Below, one piece after another: positions 1 through 8,407 of a DNA stretch of 64,000 nucleotides; the first letter of the stretch is position 1; the number at the start of each line of letters is the position of its first letter. The notes under the pieces were generated by a model that worked only from the letters and a program-made list of their open reading frames with translations, did no database searches and was not told where the DNA came from. The translations under genes were made by a program, and so were the position numbers. Source of the DNA: Mucilaginibacter straminoryzae (GTDB taxonomy: Bacteria > Bacteroidota > Bacteroidia > Sphingobacteriales > Sphingobacteriaceae); NCBI RefSeq assembly GCF_022953055.1, contig NZ_JALJEJ010000001.1, positions 1 through 64,000 on the forward strand. Direction: 5' to 3'.

Positions 1-1
1 G

Positions 2-721
2 GTGGCCGAGCGAAACCGTTTGCAGAAGGTACTGGAAGATGCCAACCTCAAACTGGGAAACGTGGTTAGTGATGTTTTCGGAAAGACCGGCTGGGCGGTT
101 ATCTGTGCACTAATCGATGGGCACACAGATGCTGTTTGGCTATCATCCCTTGCAAAAGGAAGCTTACGGAAGAAAATACCTCAACTTATCTGTGCCTTAA
201 ACGGCAGAGTAACAGACCACCATCGCTTTATGCTGCAAACCAGCAGGCTGGCACTGGAAAATATCCAACAACAGATTGATCGCATAGATCGCAGGCTGAA
301 TGAATATCTCAGCCAACATACCACTGAGGTGGAATTGTTGGAAACCATTCCGGGCGTTAGTCATGAAACCGTTAAAGGCATTGTAGCAGAGATTGGTTTC
401 GATATGAGCGTTTTTCCTACTGCTAATCACTTAGCCTCGTGGGCGGGTGTATGTCCGGGCAATAATGAAAGTGCAGGCAAGAAGATGAGCAGCCGGGTCA
501 CGCAAGGGAACAGATCACTTAAAACAGCGCTTGTCGAAGCAGCATGGTCTGCTGCAAAAATGAAAAAGGGGTGGCTCCGGAATAAATATTATGCACTGTC
601 GCTCAGGCGGGGTAAGAAACGGGCTTTAATGGCCATCGCGCACAAAATACTGGTAGCTGTGTATCATGTCCTTTCAAATCATTCACCCTTCAAAGAACCC
701 GTACTTAGAATAGTATCCTGA
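2..721 (+). CDS. IS110-family transposase, 5'-truncated by window edge
   Basis: C-terminal part of an IS110/IS116/IS902-type transposase, which moves its insertion sequence by a DEDD-type recombinase mechanism. The visible 239 residues carry the transposase_20-type region: a helix-hairpin-helix-like stretch (ETIPGVSHETVKGIVAEIG, about residues 113-131), then the conserved WAGVCPGNNESAGK segment and a basic C-terminus. The N-terminal DEDD catalytic domain lies outside the window, so it cannot be judged whether the gene is intact. It appears to lie outside the conjugative element, left of the putative att remnant. The family call is confident; the element boundaries are not visible. Confidence 0.88.
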   Translation: MAERNRLQKVLEDANLKLGNVVSDVFGKTGWAVICALIDGHTDAVWLSSLAKGSLRKKIPQLICALNGRVTDHHRFMLQTSRLALENIQQQIDRIDRRLNEYLSQHTTEVELLETIPGVSHETVKGIVAEIGFDMSVFPTANHLASWAGVCPGNNESAGKKMSSRVTQGNRSLKTALVEAAWSAAKMKKGWLRNKYYALSLRRGKKRALMAIAHKILVAVYHVLSNHSPFKEPVLRIVS

Positions 722-864
722 AATCGAGCTTTTATTGATCCCTTAGAGGTCGGAAATAAAACTGATTTAATCCATCAGGAACCAACGGTTGTTGCCTATG
801 AGCACGTAGAAAAAATTCTTTTAACCACGATGGATTGTATACTTTGCTATTTACTTTCAGAAAA

Positions 865-897
865 AAAAGCCTGCAAATATTTAGTTTACAGGCTTTT
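865..897 (-). terminator. Hairpin terminator, possibly of a tRNA gene
   Basis: AAAAGCCTG (865-873) pairs with CAGGCTTTT (889-897) around a 15-nt loop. On the minus strand the hairpin is followed by a T-run, as in a factor-independent terminator. It sits directly after the tRNA-3'-end-like fragment at 919-935, in the position expected for the terminator of a minus-strand tRNA gene. The structure is seen directly; its assignment to a tRNA is inference. Confidence 0.5.
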
Positions 898-918
898 AGT
901 TGTTTTTGATACCCTTTC

Positions 919-935
919 TGCGGAATGGACGGGAC
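919..935 (-). other. Possible att remnant: tRNA 3'-end-like sequence
   Basis: On the minus strand this reads GTCCCGTCCATTCCGCA, which resembles the T-arm 3' strand plus acceptor stem of a tRNA. There is no T-loop or body upstream, so only a 3' fragment is present, followed by a terminator hairpin. Many ICEs insert into tRNA 3' ends and leave such a fragment at one junction. If so, sequence to the right (defence operon onward) is the element and the IS110 side is the chromosome. The tRNA identity is not determined and the integrase is not in the window. Confidence 0.35.
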
Positions 936-1309
936 CGACCAAAACGCTGAAATATGCTCATTTAAAGATATATTCTATTGCATATCATCAATGGTACCCG
1001 ATTTGGCACCCTAGATAAATACATGTCTTTGTATGACTTTGAAAAGAACTTTATTTAGCATAAAGATACAAATTGCCTAGAACATATACAAAAGCAGCTG
1101 TAATTGTGTTTGGTTCGAAATCCATATTAATAAGAGATATATCAATAGTGATAGACCCATACAACTTCCTGAATAGTATTCCACAAGGTGTTGATATGGT
1201 TGGCTGGCCGCTATGGTGAAAAATGTTTATATTGGGCCGTTATTGCGTAAACTTTGTCAATCACTATCTTTTATCCCAGCGATAAAGCCTACTAATATTC
1301 AAATTTTAT
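936..1309. other. AT-rich leader of the ParB-HerA operon
   Basis: This stretch of about 370 bp between the att-like fragment and the first operon gene has no convincing coding frame. It is AT-rich and presumably holds the operon promoter, but no clean Bacteroidota consensus (TTTG with TAnnTTTG at correct spacing) could be identified. Confidence 0.3.
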
Positions 1310-2653
1310 ATGTCAACAGGTGAAATAAAAACAATACTTGTAACCAACCTGTCGGTTAGTACTGAAAACCCCCGGTTCGAAATGGTAGGTAACCAACGGG
1401 AAGCAATACGGGTGATGATACAAGATCAGGGTGATAAGCTGGTCAACTTAGCCAAAGACATTGTTGAATATGGATTAAACCCTTCTGAACTTACAATAGT
1501 TGTACCTGACAAATCAACACCAAAATTTAACGTGCTGGAAGGAAACCGTAGGGTTACTGCTCTGAAATTGCTTTCAAATTTAGACCTTATTGATACTGAT
1601 TTCTCATCCTTTTTGAGGAAGATCAAACCAGTTAGTGAGCAATATCGCAAAAGACCTATTGATTCAGTTCAGTGTGTTGTTTTTGATAAATTTGAAGATG
1701 CATCAAAGTGGATAAACCTGAAACATACCGGCGAAAACGATGGAATCGGTATAGTTAAGTGGAATGCGCAACAGGTCGCTAGATTTGAAGCGCGAACAAG
1801 AGGAAAATCTGCTATTGCATTGCAAGCTATAGAATTTCTTAGGCGCGAATCCCTATTGGACGACCACCTAAAGGAGCAATTAAAAAATGTTCCGTCTACC
1901 AGTTTGGAAAGACTATTGAGAGACGCGAGTATACAGGATGTTCTAGGATTATCGATTGCGGACGGAAAACTATTGACAGGTTTCCATAAGGATGAAGTTG
2001 TTAAAGGTCTGCTTAAGGTGGTAAATGATTTGGTTAATAAAACTATTAGAGTAAAGGATATTTATACTAAACAAGACCGCGAGAAATACATTGAATCATT
2101 TAAGCCGTCAGAATTACCAGACAAAACACGCATGACGGTTACCTCTTGGGAACTAACATCTCCCACTCCCCCTCGAAGCATGCCCGCTGCATCTTCCCAA
2201 AAAAGAAGTGTTGCTTTATCTTTGGATAGGCAAACTGTTATTCCTAAAAATTGCGTATTAACAATTAAAGAGGAACGTGTAAATAAGATTTACAGAGAAC
2301 TTCGGAATCTTGATCTGGACTTATATGAAAATGCGGCTGCTGTCTTATTACGAGTTTTTCTTGAATTGAGTTTAGATACGTTTATTCATACAAAGTCTAT
2401 ACAAGGAGTAAAAAAAATGGATTCCTTGGTTTTAAAAGCTGAGAAGGTCATTAAATACTTAGAAGATTCAAATAGTGCCGACAAACATGTATTAAAGGGA
2501 ATAAAAACTGCAATAGCCAATCCCAATAGTATATTCTCAATCGACACGTTTAATGCTTACGTACATAACCGTCATTTTTCCCCTTCAGCAAGGGAATTAA
2601 AATTGACATGGGATAATATTAAAATATTTATGGAGAAAATATGGGAGAGCTAA
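1310..2653 (+). CDS. ParB/Srx-like nuclease-domain protein, first gene of putative defence operon
   Basis: This 447-aa protein begins with a ParB-like fold. Residues about 74-88 read FNVLEGNRRVTALKL, matching the ParB box in which GNRR contacts phosphate or CTP/ATP. The middle is helical. The C-terminal ~130 residues form another helical domain ending in VHN...W...IW, loosely like HEPN-type helices but without a clear R-x4-6-H motif, so no RNase activity is claimed. It starts the tightly packed operon with a Dam methylase (1-bp gap), NurA, HerA and an SMC-like ATPase. ParB-like proteins next to methylases and HerA often act in DNA recognition or defence rather than partition; that role here is inference. 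Confidence 0.75.
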   Translation: MSTGEIKTILVTNLSVSTENPRFEMVGNQREAIRVMIQDQGDKLVNLAKDIVEYGLNPSELTIVVPDKSTPKFNVLEGNRRVTALKLLSNLDLIDTDFSSFLRKIKPVSEQYRKRPIDSVQCVVFDKFEDASKWINLKHTGENDGIGIVKWNAQQVARFEARTRGKSAIALQAIEFLRRESLLDDHLKEQLKNVPSTSLERLLRDASIQDVLGLSIADGKLLTGFHKDEVVKGLLKVVNDLVNKTIRVKDIYTKQDREKYIESFKPSELPDKTRMTVTSWELTSPTPPRSMPAASSQKRSVALSLDRQTVIPKNCVLTIKEERVNKIYRELRNLDLDLYENAAAVLLRVFLELSLDTFIHTKSIQGVKKMDSLVLKAEKVIKYLEDSNSADKHVLKGIKTAIANPNSIFSIDTFNAYVHNRHFSPSARELKLTWDNIKIFMEKIWES

Positions 2654-2654
2654 T

Positions 2655-3509
2655 ATGGATTTTTATTCGCCCTTGAGGTACCCTGGAGGAAAAGGTAAAA
2701 TTTCAAAGTTTATAAAGACAATTTTTGAAAAAAATTTATTGTCTGATGGAGTGTATGTCGAGCCTTATGCTGGCGGCGCTTCCGTGGCGCTCTCGCTTGT
2801 GTTGGACGAATATGCTTCAAAGGTCATTATAAATGACATGGATAAATCAATATACTCGTTTTGGGTTTCGGTTATTGAGGACTCCGAAGGATTATGTAAG
2901 TTAATTCGTGATACCAAAGTCGACATGGAGACGTGGCGTGAGGCTAAAGAGGTGCAAAAGAATAAAGACCAAGTTTCGCCCTTGGAATTGGGCTTTTCGA
3001 CATTTTTCCTGAACAGAACAAATCGTTCCGGAATAATCAAGGCTGGCGTTATAGGTGGAAATGATCAAACTGGTAATTGGAAAATTGATGCTCGCTATAA
3101 TGTGCAAGACTTAATATCCAGAATCCAAAGAATTGCGAAATATGCGGACAGGATTGAATTACATAATTCTGATGCTTGTGAGCTTATAAGAACTATTTCA
3201 AACGATCTGCCTCCAAAGTCTCTTTTGTATTTCGACCCACCATATTATGTAAAGGGGAAAGACCTGTATGTGAATCATTATCGACATGACGACCACGCTA
3301 AGGTTGCTGAAGTTATAACTTCAATCACAAAGCAAAAGTGGGTTGTCTCTTATGATAATGCGCCAGAGATAAAGGAACTGTATAAGGGATTTGATAAGAT
3401 CGAGTATTCACTTAACTATAGTGCGGCGGCTGCTTCTAAAGGCACTGAAGTAATGTTTTTTAGTGACGGATTATATGTTCCCCCGTTAAATTCTGCTAAT
3501 GAGAGATAA
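2655..3509 (+). CDS. D12-class (Dam-type) adenine-N6 DNA methyltransferase
   Basis: A 284-aa protein of the D12 class N6-adenine methyltransferases, which transfer a methyl group from S-adenosylmethionine to adenine in DNA. Visible motifs are the N-terminal RYPGGKGK, the SAM-binding EPYAGGASVAL at about 36-46 and the catalytic DPPY near residue 194. Length is normal for Dam. It starts 1 bp after the ParB-like gene and overlaps the next gene by 11 bp, so translation is likely coupled. In this context it may mark self DNA so that the NurA/HerA/SMC partners spare it, or serve as a recognition component. Its recognition sequence cannot be read from the protein. Confidence 0.93.
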   Translation: MDFYSPLRYPGGKGKISKFIKTIFEKNLLSDGVYVEPYAGGASVALSLVLDEYASKVIINDMDKSIYSFWVSVIEDSEGLCKLIRDTKVDMETWREAKEVQKNKDQVSPLELGFSTFFLNRTNRSGIIKAGVIGGNDQTGNWKIDARYNVQDLISRIQRIAKYADRIELHNSDACELIRTISNDLPPKSLLYFDPPYYVKGKDLYVNHYRHDDHAKVAEVITSITKQKWVVSYDNAPEIKELYKGFDKIEYSLNYSAAAASKGTEVMFFSDGLYVPPLNSANER

Positions 3510-4560
3510 TGAAGCGAACGGTTTGAATGAGCCTCAAAATAAGGATGGGCAATCATCCTTAAATAAGCTTATTCTCCATCCGTCGTTTTTGGAGACAATT
3601 GAAAATATTCGCAAGGTCAATATTAGGGTAACAGAACCCCCAAAAGAATCAAGTTTTGATTTTTCTGGAGCTACATTTCCTCCCAATGGTAAATTGCGTT
3701 TGGTAGAGCAGTTAGGAGCTTATAACTTGAGCGCGAAAAAAGGTCTCGAAGTTTCTAAAACGCATTATTTTGCTGGATATGACGAGTCTAAGCTAAAATA
3801 CGTAGCACTTGAAGGCAGTGCCTTTTTTACCTCACATTCTCTTGTTGTTGCGACAAAACAAGAGTATCTGCCTGTAAGCTATCTTTCATTCTATTTTTAC
3901 TCTCGCTCTAAAGATATTACAGACATTTCGTCGGTATTCCGGCACTCTCTGGACCATGTCGCTGATGCGAATTATGATTACGTTAAGGACCGGAGCGATT
4001 TCCTAAATAAATGGGCTGTTGAGAACACAATTTTGTTTATTGACGGTCCGCTAATTGGCGGCAATATGACTCAGTATACGCTTAATCTTGTTGAGGATCT
4101 TCATGAACGAAATATCATTCCAATTTTCTTTGTCAAAAATAGTGATAGCAATCTGGTGACGGAAGCAATTCCAGAATTGCAAAATCGCTTTAATTCTGAT
4201 ATGCATTGGACGTACAATCATTTGCAAAAAGGACAGCGAACTAATTTCTTTTTGTACGAGGACGAATACAATTTCAATAATGCAAAAGTATTTTGCTATT
4301 TGAAAGCATTCGATTTAAGCCCTCAACGAATCGAATTCCATACAAAAACGTACCTGCAACATCAAGAGAAAATTGGAGACTTAATGGATTTGATTTATTA
4401 TTTGCTGCTTGTTCACGGTGACAAGAAAAACCCCCAATTAAGGCCAATCGCTATTGCAGAGAAATTTGCTAGGGAGGTGTTGAAGGTATCAGATTCTTTT
4501 AATTTAATCAAAAATTCTGGTTTAATGCCAACAATGAACCAGGAAAGATTTGGAAACTAA
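3499..4560 (+). CDS. NurA-like nuclease
   Basis: A 353-aa protein with the layout of NurA 5'-3' nucleases, partners of HerA. Candidate metal-binding positions are Asp95 in FAGYDES (NurA motif I usually reads DGS), Asp182 in LFIDGPLIGG (usually LDGSL) and the C-terminal PIAIAEKFARE at about 318-328, which resembles the conserved final motif. It overlaps the methylase gene by 11 bp and is followed at once by the HerA-like gene, the classic archaeal pairing. The first ~40 residues are hydrophilic and variable. Motif I is DES instead of DGS, so activity needs proof. The family call rests on motif order and context. Confidence 0.68.
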   Translation: MRDNEANGLNEPQNKDGQSSLNKLILHPSFLETIENIRKVNIRVTEPPKESSFDFSGATFPPNGKLRLVEQLGAYNLSAKKGLEVSKTHYFAGYDESKLKYVALEGSAFFTSHSLVVATKQEYLPVSYLSFYFYSRSKDITDISSVFRHSLDHVADANYDYVKDRSDFLNKWAVENTILFIDGPLIGGNMTQYTLNLVEDLHERNIIPIFFVKNSDSNLVTEAIPELQNRFNSDMHWTYNHLQKGQRTNFFLYEDEYNFNNAKVFCYLKAFDLSPQRIEFHTKTYLQHQEKIGDLMDLIYYLLLVHGDKKNPQLRPIAIAEKFAREVLKVSDSFNLIKNSGLMPTMNQERFGN

Positions 4561-4564
4561 TGTT

Positions 4565-6124
4565 ATGGCATGGATAGTAATAGGAGAAGAAAAAGGTAAA
4601 ATAAAATTGGTGTCAAAAAAACCAGCCGAAGGAGAGATTCCAGGCTTGTTACCCAAAGGGTCGTTTTTGACAGTAGAGTCTTCAGACACGAAATCAAAGT
4701 TCATATTACGTGTTGATGATAGCCTACAACAGGAGCCTTACTCTCCATCCCCAATGATTATTGATATGGACTTATCGGGACTTTATGAGGATACGAAATG
4801 CCAAAATATCATTTACGCATATCGAATAAAGGATATCACCGAGAGAACCGATGGTAAGATTGATTTTATTACTCCTCAATCAATAGCCAGGCGTTCAAAT
4901 CAAGAAGAAATCGCCCTAGCCATGGGAAGCTTCGATTTTGGTCCAATTGTTTTTCCAGCTACTGTTCATGCCGGACAAAACCAGCTGCTTGTAGATGATA
5001 ATCTGGATTTTCTTAAGGTCAAATTACCGCAGGAAATGTTTTTCTACCAAATGCAAATTTGTGGGAAAACGGGAAGCGGGAAAACGGTAGCTATGAAATA
5101 TTTAGCTCAATATTTTGTTGAAGAACTTGAAGGTGCAGTATTAGCAATCAACGTTAAGGATGTCGATTTTCTTATGATGGACAAGCCATCCAACATAATC
5201 AATCCTCAAATCGAAAAAGAATGGGAAGTTCTCGGAGGTACTGCCCATGGAATCGATAATTACACAATATATTATCCTGCTAATACTAGCCTTAATTCAT
5301 ATCGTGGCATAAATAACGACTTATGCGAAGCCGTCACTTTGAGCGTGCATGAAATTGAACCCGAAGCATTGCTTGGACTTTTACAGAATATATCAGATAT
5401 AGGTGCTCAAAACTTTCCTGATATATTTCGCTATTGGCAAGAGAATAGGATGGCTTCCGATGGATCTTTCGTAGATTTTGTGAATTATTTCGCTAATGGA
5501 GCGGCCAATCCCACGTTTGAAACTTTAAACTTAAGAGGGGACTTATCTAGCGTTACACTGCACTCAGGCACATTTAACAATATTCTCAGAAACTTGAATG
5601 CATCAATGGAATTTTTTGATAATTCAAATGCACAGGTGCTACAATTTGGAGATATATTATCACCAGGTAAACTGTCTGTAATAAATGTGGCTGGTTCAAA
5701 GGGGATCCAGTTCGGTTCAATTTTATTACGACACTTATTAAAACAAATAGTAAGAGCAAAAAGTGAACAACGATCCCAGGTTCCTATTCTGTTAATTATA
5801 GATGAAGTGCACCAATTTTACAATAGCGAAAGTTCACGTGAAGCCTTGGGAGAATTAGACACAATTTGTCGTACCGGTAGAAGTCAAAAGATAGGTGTAA
5901 TTTTTTCTTCACAAAATCAGGAAGATTTACCTAAAGGATTATCAAGCGTCATCAATACCAAACTGTTCTTCAAGTCTGACGGAATTTCTCGAAATCTATT
6001 TAATATTTCAACAGAGGAAATTCAAACACTTAAGACGGGATATGCTGTTGCAAATATCCATGACCTCCCACAATTAAAAGTTTTGAAGTTTCCATTATCC
6101 TTTGCGGGTGCAATTAAAAGCTAA
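4565..6124 (+). CDS. HerA-like hexameric DNA-translocating ATPase
   Basis: A FtsK/HerA-superfamily ATPase that would pump DNA and pair with the NurA-like nuclease encoded just upstream. Residues 1 to ~120 resemble the HAS-barrel, then comes Walker A CGKTGSGKT (about 167-175), Walker B PILLIIDEVHQF (Asp about 413) and CRTGRSQKIGVIFSSQ, with a sensor Gln and an Arg-finger-like Arg. I chose ATG 4565 (519 aa). A TTG at 4550 in the same frame overlaps the NurA gene and adds five residues. The HAS barrel and NurA neighbour favour HerA over a conjugative VirB4-type ATPase. Confidence 0.88.
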   Translation: MAWIVIGEEKGKIKLVSKKPAEGEIPGLLPKGSFLTVESSDTKSKFILRVDDSLQQEPYSPSPMIIDMDLSGLYEDTKCQNIIYAYRIKDITERTDGKIDFITPQSIARRSNQEEIALAMGSFDFGPIVFPATVHAGQNQLLVDDNLDFLKVKLPQEMFFYQMQICGKTGSGKTVAMKYLAQYFVEELEGAVLAINVKDVDFLMMDKPSNIINPQIEKEWEVLGGTAHGIDNYTIYYPANTSLNSYRGINNDLCEAVTLSVHEIEPEALLGLLQNISDIGAQNFPDIFRYWQENRMASDGSFVDFVNYFANGAANPTFETLNLRGDLSSVTLHSGTFNNILRNLNASMEFFDNSNAQVLQFGDILSPGKLSVINVAGSKGIQFGSILLRHLLKQIVRAKSEQRSQVPILLIIDEVHQFYNSESSREALGELDTICRTGRSQKIGVIFSSQNQEDLPKGLSSVINTKLFFKSDGISRNLFNISTEEIQTLKTGYAVANIHDLPQLKVLKFPLSFAGAIKS

Positions 6125-6128
6125 TATT

Positions 6129-6284
6129 ATGTCAGAAAACAAAGAGCCGGATATTTTATTCCAATTCCTAAAGGAGCTTATTGAAGACAAAAAGGAACAG
6201 TCCGTACTCGAGCTAGTATTTCAAAACTTAAGTGAAGATGAGATAATCGAAAAGCTAATAGATTACAAGCCTTCAAAAGAATAA
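6129..6284 (+). CDS. Small acidic 51-aa protein in the HerA operon
   Basis: This short gene begins at ATG 6129, four bases after the HerA stop, and ends 2 bp before the SMC-like gene. An in-frame TTG at 6102 would overlap HerA and is less likely. The product is charged, acidic and predicted helical (FQFLKELIEDKKEQSVLELVF), with no membrane segment or signal. It could be an adaptor between HerA and the SMC-like ATPase, or a regulatory peptide. No family is recognised; operon position is the main support. Confidence 0.6.
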   Translation: MSENKEPDILFQFLKELIEDKKEQSVLELVFQNLSEDEIIEKLIDYKPSKE

Positions 6285-6286
6285 AT

Positions 6287-8407
6287 ATGATCAAGTACGA
6301 TTATAGAATTGAAAGAGATGAATTAGACGAAACCAAGATTTATACTCCGAATTTGCCTACTGAAATTGCAGATCTCGTCTATGTTCAAGGGCCAAATTCA
6401 AGTGGTAAAAGCACATTATTAAACCTGATAGCACTAGCTTTTTATGGTAACAAGCTGGGTCCGGAAGATTTGAATTTATCACTACGCGAAAAGCTTAGTA
6501 ATTTATCGGAAGCGGATCACCAAAAGCTAGAATTTTCCATTGAATTAAAATCCGATAAGTCGGACATAACTCTTCAGGCAAAAAAAAGCGCTAATTCTAA
6601 AGACATTGAGGTTCGAAGAATTATTGGCGGAAAAAGCAAGCCGATTTCATATGATCAATTCAGAAGAGAATACCGATTGATTTATGATATTCCGCAAGAT
6701 CCCCTATCTCGATTACCTCTGTTGTTATTAGAAATCAAAAGAGCTCAAACCGATAAAGGCGAGCAAATCACAAGGCTTAAAAAGCGATTAAATGAAATAA
6801 TTACAGAAGTAAATGAGAGTAAAAAACCTGAAAAATTAGAGGAATATCAGAGAAACTTAGAGACATTAAGAAATAACCTGATAAGCATTAGTGATTCAAA
6901 AGATAGAAAGGAAAATGAATATAGAAATCTTCGCAATTTTTTTGCTCTAAAGGCTTTTAGAGAAATATCTAATGAGCACCTTGATGCGTTAGAGAAAATA
7001 AAAAGACTTGAAAGCCGATTAAAGAAATATCAAAAAGCTGAAAATAGACAATCGGAGGAGCTTCTTATTGCACAACGTAAAACGAACGAATGCATTAGTA
7101 CTGCCGAGGAATTTCATAAGAAAATTTCTATTTTAATACATGAATTGCTTCCTAAGAGTGAAAAAAAACGCATTGCTTTATGGGATGAGTCGAGCTGTTC
7201 AAACGAGATCAAATCAGGAACAGATATAAGAACAATTCGCGACGATGCTCTTTATTTTAGGAGATTTTTAGAGAATCTTAGCACTAAAGACTCTGAGCAG
7301 AAACAGGAGGCCCAATTTCTGCATAGTCTGCTGTCTGTTGTTGAAAATTACCAAGGCCAAGACTTTTCAATACCTGGAACAAGTCTAAATATTAAACAGT
7401 TTATAGCTAGTTTAAAGGAGCGAAGTAACTCCTTCAGTAAACTTATTATCAAAAGCCAGCAGATCACCGACTGTCAATCATTTTTAAATGACATCCGCGA
7501 AGCAATAAATGATGGTGTGAAGCACTACAGTGATTGTCTAAAAATTGCAAGAGAACGTGGAGAAACCATAGAACAATTAACTGGTGAATTCGAAAACGAA
7601 GAGTTAGATGCTACGAAGCAAAAGCTTGTTCAAATAGCTAAAAGGTTACAAGAGGCCAAAACAAGGCTTGTTGAATATGGGCTAAATTATGAAAATGCGG
7701 CGTCTTCATATGATTCGCTTCTGAAAAAAGAAGGTTTTTATACGTATGTTTCCTATAGTGAAGATCAATTGAGGAACTTAGTTGACGAGACAGCCAATGC
7801 GCTAGAAAGTCTGCAATCTGAAGAGGAGAATTGCAAGCGCCAAATACAACTCGACGAAATTGAAAGGGACCGACTCGAGAAACTAGGAACGCACAAATTT
7901 CAAGATTATTTACCGCAACTCGAACGCTTATTTGCACACATTCAAAGCTTGGAAAAAACGATAACTGTAACGTTTAATAGAACTATCAACGATATGATTG
8001 ATTCGAAATTGAAAGCCGTTACAGAACAGCAAGTAAAATATTCTGAGGGAGTACAAAGATTCTTAGCAGCTAAAATTGGCAAAATACGTCACATTGATAA
8101 TTCTTATTCCTTAAAGAAAGTGGATGTCGTTTCGAAAGAAATAATCACTACCACAAACAAGAAAATAAAGTTTGCCGATTTGGGGACGGGACAAAGCCAA
8201 GGAGCCTACATTGAAGGGCTTTTGAACTCTAATGACAATAAAAAAATAATAGCACTTTTTGACGAAGTGGCAATGATGGACTCAGCTACCCTAACGCCGA
8301 TTTTTAAAAAGCTTAAAAAGATGTATCATGATAATAAGTTATTAGTTGGGATAATTGTACAAAAGCGCGATGAAGGAATTTTAGTCAAACCACTTATCGA
8401 AATGTAA
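6287..8407 (+). CDS. Rad50/SMC-like ABC ATPase with central coiled coil
   Basis: This 706-aa protein has the two-headed SMC/Rad50 plan. The N-terminal head has Walker A GPNSSGKST at residues 35-43. A long Lys/Glu-rich coiled-coil region spans about 150-610. The C-terminal head has the signature-like LGTGQSQG (about 631-638) and Walker B IIALFDEVAMMD (about 654-665). It is shorter than true SMC proteins and no zinc-hook CxxC is evident. Such ATPases sense or clamp DNA ends in many defence systems (Lamassu, Wadjet, Septu). Its stop overlaps the next start as TAATG. With HerA and NurA upstream, the operon mirrors the archaeal HerA-NurA-Rad50 end-processing set, without Mre11. Confidence 0.88.
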   Translation: MIKYDYRIERDELDETKIYTPNLPTEIADLVYVQGPNSSGKSTLLNLIALAFYGNKLGPEDLNLSLREKLSNLSEADHQKLEFSIELKSDKSDITLQAKKSANSKDIEVRRIIGGKSKPISYDQFRREYRLIYDIPQDPLSRLPLLLLEIKRAQTDKGEQITRLKKRLNEIITEVNESKKPEKLEEYQRNLETLRNNLISISDSKDRKENEYRNLRNFFALKAFREISNEHLDALEKIKRLESRLKKYQKAENRQSEELLIAQRKTNECISTAEEFHKKISILIHELLPKSEKKRIALWDESSCSNEIKSGTDIRTIRDDALYFRRFLENLSTKDSEQKQEAQFLHSLLSVVENYQGQDFSIPGTSLNIKQFIASLKERSNSFSKLIIKSQQITDCQSFLNDIREAINDGVKHYSDCLKIARERGETIEQLTGEFENEELDATKQKLVQIAKRLQEAKTRLVEYGLNYENAASSYDSLLKKEGFYTYVSYSEDQLRNLVDETANALESLQSEEENCKRQIQLDEIERDRLEKLGTHKFQDYLPQLERLFAHIQSLEKTITVTFNRTINDMIDSKLKAVTEQQVKYSEGVQRFLAAKIGKIRHIDNSYSLKKVDVVSKEIITTTNKKIKFADLGTGQSQGAYIEGLLNSNDNKKIIALFDEVAMMDSATLTPIFKKLKKMYHDNKLLVGIIVQKRDEGILVKPLIEM

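Noticed and set aside
830..1018. 62-aa plus-strand open frame after the IS110 gene
   Set aside because: It runs through the terminator hairpin and the tRNA-like fragment, and its composition is not protein-like.
1310..2653. ParB-like gene as a plasmid or chromosome partition gene
   Set aside because: No ParA gene and no parS-like palindromes nearby; the neighbours point to DNA processing.
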